Position numbers and translations under genes: made by a program. Shown piece by piece: positions 1-9,162 of a stretch of 37,034 nt of DNA (within the stretch, counting starts at the first letter, position 1; every line of letters begins with the position of its first letter). The notes under the pieces are model-generated. The model was not told the DNA's origin and made no database searches. It saw nothing but the letters and a program-made list of their open reading frames with translations. This DNA is from Parendozoicomonas sp. Alg238-R29 (GTDB lineage: Bacteria > Pseudomonadota > Gammaproteobacteria > Pseudomonadales > Endozoicomonadaceae): positions 1 through 37,034 of the forward strand of contig NZ_CAMZOG010000045.1 of the NCBI RefSeq assembly GCF_947331445.1, in the 5' to 3' direction.

Positions 1-205
1 GCTCAGAAGTATAGTTCATGCACCAACATGTATTGTGAACAGAGCCAATTTGTGGATGTCATGATACAAACCATATGGTCAAAAAATAAGCGTTGCTAAC
101 AAAATGTGTGCGTAACAAAAGTGTCATGTAGCGTACATATTGATGTGAGCCAACACTTTGCCAAGCGCTAACCGGTCCGATTTAACCTCTGTTCTTGAGG
201 TGTCT

Positions 206-448
206 ATGAGCAAGGTTGGCGGTCGTAAAATTTCCCACAAGGTAAGAGAAAGTATCCGAGTTGAAGCTATTCAAAAGTGGCTCGACGGAGCTAAAGTCAA
301 ACACCCTTCTGAAGAGTATTGTTGGAGTCGTTTACCCGACTTGCTTATATATACCTGCACTGTCTTGCAGCCAGGAAGCGGCTTTCACGGTTTCGTTGTG
401 CATGTGACCAATAGCACCATGCATCAAGTCATACACTTTTTTCTCTAA
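206..448 (+). other. Possible truncated small reading frame at left edge
   Basis: A frame opens at ATG 206 (an in-frame TTG lies at 158). Its first 40 or so residues are basic and look protein-like (MSKVGGRKISHKVRES...), and resemble the N-terminal part of a DNA-binding or transposase protein. From 332 onward it runs antisense to the 953-residue gene and loses that character. It may be a 5' gene fragment cut off by a rearrangement, or chance. I do not recognise a family. Bases 1-205 upstream are AT-rich and show no other gene. Confidence 0.2.
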
Positions 449-3193
449 TACCTTATGGCTAAGAATCAACTGGGCTCGGCGAACAAGCTGTTCATCAGAG
501 GGTTCTTTGTCATTGAGATGCTCAGATAACTCTTGGTCGATTTTCTTTTTTTCTTTTCGTAACGCCTGAATGGTTTTCACAAACTCTTTAGTGCTTTCTT
601 TTGTTTCCCGGCGTAGAGCTAACAGAGCATTGTTGTAATCTTCCCGCATTTGCTCGGCGTGAAGCTGATGTTCGAGGGAATTATCGTCGTCGATAAAGCC
701 ACTATCAAACCTCTCCTTCCGGTGCATGTGTTGGTAATTCTTCACCTCACGGCGGTTCATGAATTTATTAGTCGCCTCTGTCAATGCTGTAGCGGTAAAA
801 CTGTAGGCCCAAAACAGTAAACCGGCGGCGGTAGGGATGGGTAGCAACCCGACCAGAGTTGGGCCTGCGCCAGTAGTGACTTTTGTGACAGTGGTTTCAA
901 TGTGGCGCCAAAGGGTGCTGCGTAAGGTGGCTTTGGTGTAATTCCAGCCGGTACCTACGCCTCCCTCAGCCAGTTTAATACCTCGCCCAAGATGTTTGTT
1001 CAGGTCATTACTGATGTTATCAATATCAAGCTCCTGAGCATCCAGGGGTTTGTCCAGCTGTAATTTTTCATCCAGAAACATGGCAATACGATCAATATCG
1101 CCATTCTTGTGAGTTAGAACGTCCCTAGCCCAGCTGGTGTAATCCTGCTTTGGTAAAAACCAGTGCTTTCTCAACTCTTTACTGTTAGCCGCTTCATTAA
1201 AGACAAGCAAGCGAGTTCGGTTGTCCATGTTTTCAAAAGGCTGCCAGAGTTGTTCAAAGTTATTGCTGAAATGCTGATCCAGGCTGCTGACTTCCTGTAC
1301 CGCTTCCACTAGCAACTCATCCAGGCTGCCAAATGCTTCCTCAAGTTGCCGTGACCGAAGCTGGGCCATAACCTGTGTTCGACGATACTTCACTAACTCA
1401 GCCGCAGATGCTGGAGTTTCTTTATTGAGGCTGTTTACGTCTCTTTGGAGGTTTTTAAAACTGTTCAGAATATTGATCAGGCCTGAGTGACGGGTCAGCC
1501 AGCTGTAACTATCCAGATAATCTTCAACTTCATCACCAGGCCCGCCCTCGGAACCTCGTTTGGCTCGCTTCTGCTTCGCCCGATCGAGCTGTACAATTTT
1601 TTTTAGCCTGAAAAAGCGATCTGAGACCGCGCCAATAGCAAACCAGGCCGTGCTGGAAATAACATAGGTGACGGCCATTATGGCTACAGATATGCCACCA
1701 GTCTGAACACCATAAATAACGGCCATTAAGCCAAACATGCCAGCCTGAACCCCGATAACTCTCTTATTGCGCTGCCCCCAGCGAACCAGACGCAGGGCAA
1801 AGTCTTTGAAAAATCGAACCAGATGTCCGTTATCTACCTGCTGTTTTATCAGCCACTCGTCGTCCTGGTCGCAGATAAAGTCGGGTTGGGTCTCCGGTTG
1901 ATCCAGTTGAGGTTGGCCTTTAACCTGCCAACGATCCTGCTCATCTCGCACAAGGGAATAAAGCTGTGATGTTGAGGAGCGTTTCCCGACTTTGACTGAA
2001 GGTCCTAAAGACCGAGCCGGCATGTGTCCGGAGCGATGTTTGTGATGGCGTTTTAGCTTGGCAATATAGGTAATGGCAGATGCTTCTGAGATCTGGCTGC
2101 GCAACGACTGGTTCTTTTTTCCTTTAGCGGTAGACAGGGTCATTCCAGAAACGGCATCAGCTAACAGAAGAAAGCGGGTCAGGGAGAAATCCTGCTCACC
2201 CTGTATATTCTGGTCGTGGAACAGTTCGTCGATCTTTTTCCGGGCATCCTTATTTTCAAATCCAGCACTGCGCAGTTGATCAACAAAATGCTGGCGAGCG
2301 GAATCAATGGTTGCACCCGCGTCGGCAAGTAGTCGTTCCTGTTGTACAACTGAACCTGAACGCTGGTTCAGTGGGGTCGTTGCAGGGGCGTTCTTGGAAG
2401 CCATTGCTCGCTTCAGGTAGCGCTGCCCTAAAATGGTAGACACAACACGTTTGTGTTCGCTGCCCAATCGGCGAATAGTGTTTTTGATCTCCATCAGGTT
2501 GGCAAGATCAAGATCAGAGGATTTCTGAATGCTGTTTTGAGCGAGCAGATTCTGGATGATCTGTTCCGCTTCCTCTCCACTCAAATCAGTGGCGGCCATC
2601 AGTTGTTCACTCAGATATGGAATAAGCAGGATCGGAATAAAACGCTGGGTTAGGGCGTGCTGGCGGCTGACTGCTAAATATTCATACGCCAGACGAATGG
2701 GATCACTGTTTACACAACGATCAACTCTCTCAATTCTTTCAGCTGTAATGGGATGGTTCGTAGGAACTTGACTGGCAACGCTATCCTTTTCCTGAATTTT
2801 TACTATGCCTGCCAGTTGCAAAGATAGAGCAACATGGAGGTTTTCTCTCACATCCAGCTCACAACCAGCGAAGTTATGGTGCTTCTCTCCCGGCACCCAG
2901 TCGATATAGCGGTTCTTCAGTGGAGCGTGTGGTGGCTCTTCAGAGTGTTTCTGACGTTCAAACTGGTGGACGTAAACCTTATAGAGTTTGCCGGCTACCT
3001 GGTTGTTTGCAGGGCGCGGGGTGCGAAAGCGGTCAAACAGGGATTTTACGAAATAGTTGCGACGCCAGCCAGTGGTGACATGAAACCCTTCATGGGAAGA
3101 GGGCAGGCAACAGAGCTCTGCTCCCTGACGTTTGAGCTTTTGCCAGCTGTCAGGGCACATTTTTCGGAATTTAACTTGTTTGCGAGCTTCCAT
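332..3193 (-). CDS. Orphan 953-residue membrane and coiled-coil protein
   Basis: I do not recognise a family. The protein is mostly polar and helical. One strongly hydrophobic stretch at about residues 480-525 could hold two membrane segments and is followed by a basic patch (KKIVQLDRAKQKRAKRG). A second hydrophobic segment lies at about 774-810, and a charged likely coiled coil at about 855-925. There is no N-terminal signal peptide. An HEGFH string at residues 34-38 formally matches the zinc-protease HExxH pattern, but its surroundings do not look like a protease helix. The gene starts 56 bases after the stop of the MATE gene on the same strand, so cotranscription is likely. The start at 3193 has an AAAGG close upstream; ATG at residue 12 is an alternative. 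Length and lack of family suggest a lineage-specific, possibly host-interaction, protein; that is inference. Confidence 0.75.
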   Translation of the reverse strand: MEARKQVKFRKMCPDSWQKLKRQGAELCCLPSSHEGFHVTTGWRRNYFVKSLFDRFRTPRPANNQVAGKLYKVYVHQFERQKHSEEPPHAPLKNRYIDWVPGEKHHNFAGCELDVRENLHVALSLQLAGIVKIQEKDSVASQVPTNHPITAERIERVDRCVNSDPIRLAYEYLAVSRQHALTQRFIPILLIPYLSEQLMAATDLSGEEAEQIIQNLLAQNSIQKSSDLDLANLMEIKNTIRRLGSEHKRVVSTILGQRYLKRAMASKNAPATTPLNQRSGSVVQQERLLADAGATIDSARQHFVDQLRSAGFENKDARKKIDELFHDQNIQGEQDFSLTRFLLLADAVSGMTLSTAKGKKNQSLRSQISEASAITYIAKLKRHHKHRSGHMPARSLGPSVKVGKRSSTSQLYSLVRDEQDRWQVKGQPQLDQPETQPDFICDQDDEWLIKQQVDNGHLVRFFKDFALRLVRWGQRNKRVIGVQAGMFGLMAVIYGVQTGGISVAIMAVTYVISSTAWFAIGAVSDRFFRLKKIVQLDRAKQKRAKRGSEGGPGDEVEDYLDSYSWLTRHSGLINILNSFKNLQRDVNSLNKETPASAAELVKYRRTQVMAQLRSRQLEEAFGSLDELLVEAVQEVSSLDQHFSNNFEQLWQPFENMDNRTRLLVFNEAANSKELRKHWFLPKQDYTSWARDVLTHKNGDIDRIAMFLDEKLQLDKPLDAQELDIDNISNDLNKHLGRGIKLAEGGVGTGWNYTKATLRSTLWRHIETTVTKVTTGAGPTLVGLLPIPTAAGLLFWAYSFTATALTEATNKFMNRREVKNYQHMHRKERFDSGFIDDDNSLEHQLHAEQMREDYNNALLALRRETKESTKEFVKTIQALRKEKKKIDQELSEHLNDKEPSDEQLVRRAQLILSHKVLEKKVYDLMHGAIGHMHNETVKAASWLQDSAGIYKQVG

Positions 3194-3249
3194 GCCTTTC
3201 TGGGCAGCAATTTATTCCGGCTGATACGGAAAGTATATGTGCAGTCGCT

Positions 3250-4653
3250 TCAGGCTGCTCTGAGAGTTGGGCTGCCGTGATTGATGGGGATTTTTTCAAT
3301 CTTCTGCTGAAGTTTCTTTCGGTAGTTCATCAACAGGTAAAGGCTGTAAACCACGGTAATAACCTCCGCTACTAAGACATTGCCCCACACGGCTTTGGCT
3401 TCCAGCAATTGTGGCAAAATAAATAACCCTGTCGTTGGCAGCACCAGCCCCCGGGACAGAGACATTGCACTGGAAATTTTAGAGAGGGCAATGGCCTGGT
3501 AAACAGTCATAACAATAATATTTAAAGCCATGGGGATGACTGAGAGTGCATAGATTGCCATAACAAATTCGCCGAGCTGGATCATTTCTGATGATGGCGT
3601 GGCTACAAAGGCAGAAACAATCTCCCCCGGGAATAAAATACCAAGGCCTCCGGTAACAACGCACAGCACCATGACCAGAGTCATGCTCACATTCAGGGAT
3701 TCAAGAATCCGCTGGTGCTGACCGGCGCCGTGATTAAAGCTGATCAAAGGCTGAATAGCCTGGCAGACTCCATAAGTGAGCAGTACAACCAGCCACATAC
3801 AGTTCAGGGCAATACCATATACCGACAGGTACAGGTTGCCACCAAGCTTCAGCAAAACCCAGTTAGAGATCAGAATAAGGATGCCTACAGAGGATTCCAT
3901 AATCATGGTGGGCATGCCATTCACAAGAATGGCTCTTATCTGGGAGAAGTCAGGTCGGATAAACTTCAGCACCAAGCGGCGGGCCGGGGAGCGGAAGTGC
4001 CAGAGCATAATAACAGTCATACTAAGCTGGGCAATGCCGGTTGCCAGAGCTCCGCCAAACATACCCCAGCCCCAGACAATCATAAATAGCCAGTCCAGAA
4101 CAATATTGGTCAGAGCGCTGGCCACCATAGCTCTCATAACCAGTTTTGGGTTGCCGTCATTGCGGATAAAGTTAGACAGCACCCAACCTATGGCATATGG
4201 GGTTGAGAAGAGAGTCAGGGTTGAAATGTATGCCTGGCTTAAGGGTATCAATTCTCCCTGAGCGCCGAAAATTCGGACTATATCACTTTGCCAGTAAAGA
4301 GTTGCTGAGGTGATTACCAACATGGCGGCGGTAATCAGAGTGATTGCCTGACGAAAAATTATTTGTCCTTCAGCGATTTTTCCCTCACCAAAACGAATGC
4401 CCATCAACGCTGAACCGCCAACACCGATCATCATGGCAGTGGCAAACATAAAGGAAAAGTAAGGAATCACGATATTCATGGCGGCCAGGCCGCTTTCACC
4501 CATGGCGTGACCAATGAACATGGCGTCAGCCACAACATAAAGAGATTTGATAACCATACCGGTCATGGCAGGCAGGAGGTAATGGGTAAAACACTTGCGT
4601 ACTGGGTCTTTGCCCAGATCTATTGCTGAGGATGAAGGTATCTTTTTAGTCAC
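3250..4653 (-). CDS. MATE family multidrug/sodium antiporter
   Basis: This is an inner-membrane exporter of the MATE (NorM/DinF/MepA) superfamily, which uses Na+ or H+ gradients to expel cationic compounds. The 467-residue length and about twelve hydrophobic segments fit the family. The N-terminal block around residues 30-75 (VVADAMFIGHAMGESGLAAM) matches the typical MATE first helices with the conserved D.MFIG pattern, and the second half repeats the fold. The substrate cannot be read from the sequence. It is followed after 56 bases by the 953-residue orphan gene on the same strand, and probably shares its promoter. The start ATG at 4653 is the natural N-terminus. Confidence 0.9.
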   Translation of the reverse strand: MTKKIPSSSAIDLGKDPVRKCFTHYLLPAMTGMVIKSLYVVADAMFIGHAMGESGLAAMNIVIPYFSFMFATAMMIGVGGSALMGIRFGEGKIAEGQIIFRQAITLITAAMLVITSATLYWQSDIVRIFGAQGELIPLSQAYISTLTLFSTPYAIGWVLSNFIRNDGNPKLVMRAMVASALTNIVLDWLFMIVWGWGMFGGALATGIAQLSMTVIMLWHFRSPARRLVLKFIRPDFSQIRAILVNGMPTMIMESSVGILILISNWVLLKLGGNLYLSVYGIALNCMWLVVLLTYGVCQAIQPLISFNHGAGQHQRILESLNVSMTLVMVLCVVTGGLGILFPGEIVSAFVATPSSEMIQLGEFVMAIYALSVIPMALNIIVMTVYQAIALSKISSAMSLSRGLVLPTTGLFILPQLLEAKAVWGNVLVAEVITVVYSLYLLMNYRKKLQQKIEKIPINHGSPTLRAA

Positions 4654-4872
4654 AGAGCGAGTTCCAGAACTGCCTCGGCACGATGCCGGGCTGGATTCAT
4701 TCTATGGCGTTCGTTAATACAGAGATATGAGGACTTAGGCCTATGGACATTCTCTGCATTCTTTGCGCAATGAGGGAAGAAAAGGTTTAGATTGAAACGG
4801 GTAATGGATGAATGAAGGAAGGTGAAGCACATAATGGTGGAGATAGATTACCCAGGGCCATTTATGGCCAGC

Positions 4873-5112
4873 TTACTCGTTGTAATTTGTCAGGCCTCCG
4901 TGAAACTCCCCTAACCATTGAATCTCTTTCTCAGAGATAGTGAGCGAGTTGGTTATTTTGTTCAATTGCCGATCGGCCAGGTTCGCTGTCCTGTCATGGC
5001 GAGAGGTTTTCAGGTTTCTTGGACGGAAAAGATAAACTGCTGGTGAATGTGGATGTTTTGTGGGAGGTTTGGTGCATAACCAGAGCGTCTGCTTTTCTAT
5101 TAATAAACCTAT
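4873..5112 (-). pseudogene. C-terminal remnant of an unrecognised gene
   Basis: On the minus strand an open frame without any ATG runs from an in-frame TGA (5113-5115) to TAA at 4873-4875. Its translation is convincingly protein-like near the end (fragments RPRNLKTSRHDRTANLADRQ, then LTISEKEIQWLGEFHGGL, ending NYNE). It has a normal mix of charged and aliphatic residues, unlike random non-coding sequence. With no start codon and no intact upstream part, it is best read as the 3' end of a decayed gene or insertion element. I could not name the family. The rest of the gap 4654-5153 (4654-4872 and 5113-5153) holds the MATE upstream region and the start region of the peptidase gene. Confidence 0.42.
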
Positions 5113-5153
5113 TCAAGTCATTGCACCAGCTTCCTCTCAAGGATTAATCTACT

Positions 5154-6119
5154 GTGTCTTGTAATTCAAACCGCAGTAAAGTGAGCCGGTATATGACTCA
5201 GCCTTTTTACCCCATTGGCACTCCAGGCCAACCATGGACTGATGCAGAAAAAATCAGCTGGCGAGAAAAAACCACTATCAAGCGCAGCTATGCCGATGAG
5301 GTGATTGAGCGAATCAACGCTCTCTCAGATCGTTTTGAACGCATTCAGTATGGCGCGTTGAGCTATGACGAGAATCGTTATCCGTTGTTTGCCCTGAAAA
5401 GCCAAAACTGGGATGCGTCTCGCCCCAAAGTTCTGATTACCGGTGGCGTACATGGTTACGAGACCAGTGGTGTGCAAGGTGCTCTGAGATTTCTGGATAC
5501 ACAGGCTGAAAGCTATAAAGGCCAGTTTGATATTCTGGTTCTGCCCTGCGTTAGTCCATGGGGTTATGAAGTCATTAATCGCTGGAATCCGCTCTGCGTA
5601 GATCCTAATCGTTCCTTTATGCCCGACAGTCCATCGGAAGAAGCGGCGGCAGTCATGGCTTTTGTGGCTTCCCAGAATGTTGAGTGGCTGGTTCATCTTG
5701 ACCTTCACGAAACCACTGATTCTGATAAAGATGAATTCCGCCCTGCTTTGATGGCCCGTGATGGCAAGCTTTTTGACCCTGCCAGTGAACGGATTCCTGA
5801 TGGTTTTTACACGGTGGATGACGCCAGTCGCGCCCAGCCGGAATTCCAGAAGGCTATGATCGACGCGGTCAGAAAGGTGACCCATATTGCCCCTGCGGAT
5901 GATAATGGTGAAATCATTGGCAGTAAGGTTATGCAGGAAGGCGTGATTCACTACCCAAAGAAAGAGCTGTTCCTTTGCGGAGGTATGACTGATGCGCCTT
6001 ATGTGACAACCACCGAGGTCTACCCAGACAGTCCACGTGCAACTCTCGAAGAGTGCAATGAAGCTCAGGTTGCAGCAATCAAAGGTGCGCTGGAGTATTT
6101 GGTAGCTAAAGGCGTGTAG
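5154..6119 (+). CDS. M14-family zinc carboxypeptidase-like metallopeptidase
   Basis: Predicted cytoplasmic zinc hydrolase of the M14 (carboxypeptidase A/succinylglutamate desuccinylase) superfamily. The zinc motif HxxE is seen as GGVHGYE (H100, E103) and the third ligand as HLDLHE (H185). The Asn-Arg substrate-binding pair is in DPNRSF, and the catalytic glutamate is in TTTEVYP (E288, numbering from the GTG start). About 320 residues is usual for single-domain members. The start is uncertain. GTG at 5154 has AAGGA about 10 bases upstream. ATG at 5193 (MTQPFYP) has a weaker ribosome site but may be the true N-terminus. No signal peptide is visible. The substrate, peptide or acylated amino acid, cannot be decided from sequence. 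A strong terminator follows at once. Confidence 0.85.
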   Translation: MSCNSNRSKVSRYMTQPFYPIGTPGQPWTDAEKISWREKTTIKRSYADEVIERINALSDRFERIQYGALSYDENRYPLFALKSQNWDASRPKVLITGGVHGYETSGVQGALRFLDTQAESYKGQFDILVLPCVSPWGYEVINRWNPLCVDPNRSFMPDSPSEEAAAVMAFVASQNVEWLVHLDLHETTDSDKDEFRPALMARDGKLFDPASERIPDGFYTVDDASRAQPEFQKAMIDAVRKVTHIAPADDNGEIIGSKVMQEGVIHYPKKELFLCGGMTDAPYVTTTEVYPDSPRATLEECNEAQVAAIKGALEYLVAKGV

Positions 6120-6140
6120 GTTCAACCTTTATGTTGAAGG

Positions 6141-6173
6141 ATGCCCGCTTCTGTTTGGAAGCGGGCATTTTTT
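6141..6173. terminator. Bidirectional intrinsic terminator
   Basis: A perfect 11-bp stem (ATGCCCGCTTC, 6141-6151, with GAAGCGGGCAT, 6158-6168) encloses a 6-base loop and is followed by a T run. It lies between the convergent peptidase and zinc-ribbon genes and probably serves the peptidase gene. It may serve both directions, although the A-rich side for the minus strand is weak. Confidence 0.85.
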
Positions 6174-6357
6174 AATGAGTTTTCGTACGGGTTTTCCCGC
6201 AACGGGAGCATATGTAGGTTGTTACCAATTTTCCCTGCTTTACGTCGAAAACCTTCTCTTTATCCACTACCCATTTGTGCAGATTGTTTTTACACATGGT
6301 TTTGCCTCTGGCTTTGTCTTTCAGAGACGGCTTCTTAAACGGCAGAATATCGGCCAT
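6172..6357 (-). CDS. Small conserved zinc-ribbon protein
   Basis: This 61-residue protein begins MADILPFKKPSLKDKA and ends in a CSRCGKTR zinc-knuckle-like element, with a further cysteine in TMCKNNLHKW. Together these could bind one metal ion. Small proteins with the same opening (MADxLPFKKPS), the central FDVKQGKLV block and a C-terminal CxxCG are found in Pseudomonas and relatives. The function is unknown. It lies nine bases downstream of the DauA gene on the same strand, where its ATG at 6357 follows the transporter stop at 6367, so cotranscription is likely. Confidence 0.8.
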   Translation of the reverse strand: MADILPFKKPSLKDKARGKTMCKNNLHKWVVDKEKVFDVKQGKLVTTYICSRCGKTRTKTH

Positions 6358-6366
6358 TCGGTTTTC

Positions 6367-8085
6367 CTATTGGCGACTCACTAGGTGAGTCAGGGCATGT
6401 TGGGAACTTTCCTGCATATTTCGGCCAAAGGCAATATTGTTTTTCTGCCTGCGAATACCCGCTTTGCGCATTTTCAAGAGCAGGCGAGGCTGAACGCCAT
6501 TCAGAACCAGGCCAATATTGCGTTTTTGCATATCCATCAGAATATTTTCAACGGCAACCAGAGCTGTCATATCCAGCATATTTACATCGGTCATATCCAG
6601 AATCATAACCTGAATATGGTCATCCGTTTTCTGCAGTGCGTTCAGGGCTTTCTGGGCTGCCCCAAAAAACAGAGGGCCGTTGATATCATAGATGGCAATA
6701 CTGGAAGGCAGGTTAATACTTTCGTTGGGCTCTTTTGCCGAGTAGAGATTAACCGTAGATAGATTGCTGATACGTTGAATCAACAGCAGACCCGCCAGCA
6801 GCATACCAATAGTCACAGCAATCACCATATCGAAGATAACGGTAAGGCCAAAGCAAGTCAGCAGGACAGCAATATCTTCTCTCGGTGCCACCCGAACAAT
6901 GCGAACAAAGTGATGAGCCTCGCTCATATTCCATGCCACCATAAGTAACAAGGCAGCCAGTGAAGCCATAGGAATATGGGCTAGCAAAGGTGCCAGCAGC
7001 AAGACGGCTAACAGTACAAACACGCCATGAACAATCGAGGCGATAGGGGACGTTGCACCACTGCGAATGCTGGTGGCCGTTCGGGCAATAGCCGCTGTTG
7101 CTGGAATACCACCAAAGAATGGCGCGACAAGATTGCCTATACCCTGACCAATCAGTTCACCGTTCGAGTGGTGGCGAGTACGGGTCATGCCATCGGCAAC
7201 AACAGCACAGAGCAAGGATTCCAAAGCTCCCAGCATGGCAATGGCAAAAGCTGAAGTCATCAATTCACGAATCAGTTCAAAGCTAATACCGATGGGACGA
7301 CCGCTGGCATCAGGAAGATGCCAGGGCAGAATAAAGCGCGGAGCTACCGGCGGAATGCCCGTACCGGAAACACCATCAACGTCCCAGCTGAATTTGCTGC
7401 CGATAGTAGCAATGGTGGTACCGTCAATATTATTAAGCACCAACCATGCCGTACCTGCGCCAATCAACAGAGCAGGAAGGTGTGGTGGTACTGAGGTTTT
7501 CAGGCGCTTCCAAATCAGGAAAACCCCCAGCGTGATAACAGCTATTAAAGTATCCCAGATACTGAGTTGTGGCAGTGATGTCGCAATTGTAGAGATTCGG
7601 AGAAAGAAATGTTCGGGTATGGTGATGTGTGATAATCCGAAGAAATCTTTTAACTGCAATGAAGCAATAACAACAGCAATACCTGACGTGAAGCCAATAG
7701 TGACAGGATAAGGCACATACTCAATCAGACGCCCAAGCCTGCACAGCCCCATAATCATAAGAATAAGACCGGCCATTAAGGTGGCTACAGCTAAACCACC
7801 GGCGCCGTACTTCGCAGTAATAGGCAGCAGGATAACAACAAAGGCTGCCGTTGGACCTGAGATGTTCACTCGGGAGCCACCGGTAAGAGCTATCAAAAAA
7901 CCAGCGACAATAGCTGTATAGAGGCCATATTCCGGAGCAACACCACTGGCAATAGCCAGACCCATTGAAAGGGGCAGGGCGACAATACCGACGGTCATAC
8001 CCGCCAGAATATCTTTGCGAAGACGAGACAGGTCATACCCCTGTCGAAATGTATCTCGAAGAGCAGTAGAAATCATTGATGTCAT
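6367..8085 (-). CDS. dauA: SulP-family anion/C4-dicarboxylate transporter DauA
   Basis: Inner-membrane SulP (SLC26) transporter. The 572 residues match DauA (YchM) of E. coli, an aerobic C4-dicarboxylic acid importer, in length and in signature blocks: GIVALPLSMGLAIASG, SGPTAAFVVIL, ESLLCAVVADGMT, GGIPATAAIARTA and LLLMVAWNMSEAH. A cytoplasmic STAS domain occupies about residues 445-560 (GPLFFGAAQ... then VMILDMTDVNMLDMTA). SulP proteins also carry sulfate or bicarbonate, so the substrate is inferred from the close DauA match. It is divergent from the SDR gene and is followed by the small zinc-ribbon gene. The start at 8085 is plausible; ATG at residue 4 is an alternative. Confidence 0.92.
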   Translation of the reverse strand: MTSMISTALRDTFRQGYDLSRLRKDILAGMTVGIVALPLSMGLAIASGVAPEYGLYTAIVAGFLIALTGGSRVNISGPTAAFVVILLPITAKYGAGGLAVATLMAGLILMIMGLCRLGRLIEYVPYPVTIGFTSGIAVVIASLQLKDFFGLSHITIPEHFFLRISTIATSLPQLSIWDTLIAVITLGVFLIWKRLKTSVPPHLPALLIGAGTAWLVLNNIDGTTIATIGSKFSWDVDGVSGTGIPPVAPRFILPWHLPDASGRPIGISFELIRELMTSAFAIAMLGALESLLCAVVADGMTRTRHHSNGELIGQGIGNLVAPFFGGIPATAAIARTATSIRSGATSPIASIVHGVFVLLAVLLLAPLLAHIPMASLAALLLMVAWNMSEAHHFVRIVRVAPREDIAVLLTCFGLTVIFDMVIAVTIGMLLAGLLLIQRISNLSTVNLYSAKEPNESINLPSSIAIYDINGPLFFGAAQKALNALQKTDDHIQVMILDMTDVNMLDMTALVAVENILMDMQKRNIGLVLNGVQPRLLLKMRKAGIRRQKNNIAFGRNMQESSQHALTHLVSRQ

Positions 8086-8211
8086 TAAGTCTGGAGAGAG
8101 GCCTGTAACTTTTCGGCCTTAAGGATTTATTATACGGTGACTGTGTATTAGGTGGTATACGAGCTTGTGGAAGTGTAAGGGTGTGTATCCGCAGTTTTGC
8201 AGAGGAAGAAT

Positions 8212-8868
8212 ATGACTGAAAAAACAGCTTTAATCGTGGGAAGTTCTGGTGCAGTGGGGCGCCATATTCTGAGGTTATTACTTGAAAGCGACAATTATCA
8301 GAAAGTCATCAGTCTGGTGCGCAGACCTTCTGGGGTGACCCACGGGAAACTGGTTGAGAGAATTGTTGACTTTGATTCCCTTACATCATTCACACTGAAT
8401 GAACGGGTTAATCATGTGTATTGCAGCCTTGGCACCACCCGTAAGCGGGCAGGTTCTGCCGAAGGTTTTCGTAAGGTTGATCTCGATTATGTTCTGGCTC
8501 TTGGAGAGTGGAGTAAGTGCTGTGGTGCGGAGAGGTTTGGTGTTATCAGCTCTATTGGCGCAGGCCAGAAGGGTCGAGGGCTGTACCTGCAAACCAAAAC
8601 AGAGATGGAGCAAGGGTTGAAAGAGTTAGATTTTTCTTCTCTGCTGATTTTTAGACCAAGCCTGCTTCATGGTGAGCGTGATGAATTTCGATTAGGTGAG
8701 CAGTTAGGTTATTGGGGGTTAAAGGGAATGAGTTGGTTACCTGGGTTACAGCAATATCAGCCTGTGGCAACAGAAACTGTTGCCAGAGTTATGGTTGAAT
8801 ATGTTAGCCGTAGTCATGTGGAGGGTCTGGAGGTTGTTGAAGGTTTGGCCTTTCACGAAACTACGTGA
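8212..8868 (+). CDS. Atypical SDR NAD(P)-binding protein
   Basis: This 218-residue Rossmann-fold protein belongs to the atypical short-chain dehydrogenase group related to TIP30/HTATIP2 and bacterial NAD(P)H-binding family proteins. The N-terminal nucleotide-binding motif GSSGAVG (GxxGxxG) follows a hydrophobic strand, and SLVRRPSG provides the second strand. The region around YLQTKTEMEQ contains the YxxxK-like element. ATG 8212 is preferred over the upstream in-frame TTG at 8197 because AGAGGA lies five to eight bases before it. The reaction and substrate are unknown. It is transcribed divergently from dauA, with 126 bases of shared upstream DNA. Confidence 0.8.
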   Translation: MTEKTALIVGSSGAVGRHILRLLLESDNYQKVISLVRRPSGVTHGKLVERIVDFDSLTSFTLNERVNHVYCSLGTTRKRAGSAEGFRKVDLDYVLALGEWSKCCGAERFGVISSIGAGQKGRGLYLQTKTEMEQGLKELDFSSLLIFRPSLLHGERDEFRLGEQLGYWGLKGMSWLPGLQQYQPVATETVARVMVEYVSRSHVEGLEVVEGLAFHETT

Positions 8869-8889
8869 CATTACCATGATCGCACCTGA

Positions 8890-9099
8890 TTACCACTGAA
8901 CATCAGTTAGCTTCAATAGCCGCTTCGGCATAGGTGCAGTTCTGGCAGCCATAATCCCCAGACCCTTGATCATTGAAGGCAGATCCAAGCGACGATGAAA
9001 CCGGTCATTGAACTCTGCCAAGTATCGGGGGAGAGGCTTCGGGGGCAGTGAGTGGTAGATGCCATGTAGCTTTTTGTTTAGAGGATTTTCGTTACCACG
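8890..9099 (-). pseudogene. IS1595-like transposase C-terminal remnant
   Basis: The minus strand reads open from a stop at 9100-9102 to TAA at 8890-8892, with no start codon. The translation contains KLHGIYHS, PRYLAEFNDRFHRRLDL and a tail APMPKRLLKL. The RYLAEFxxRFxRRxDL block is characteristic of the C-terminus of IS1595-family transposases. About 69 codons remain of a protein usually around 300 residues, so the element is long dead. It fills the gap between the SDR gene and the EamA gene. No terminal inverted repeats of the element were found. Confidence 0.6.
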
Positions 9100-9162
9100 T
9101 TAATCCCTGATATTAAGCCTGTGGAAGGGTGTGAATACGTCAACAGGCTTGGTGTGGTGGCA

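Noticed and set aside
3080-3094. HEGFH (HExxH) in the 953-residue protein as a zinc-protease site
   Set aside because: The motif sits in a Cys/Ser/Pro-rich stretch without the hydrophobic helix pattern around it, and no third ligand is apparent; a five-residue match in 953 residues is easily chance.
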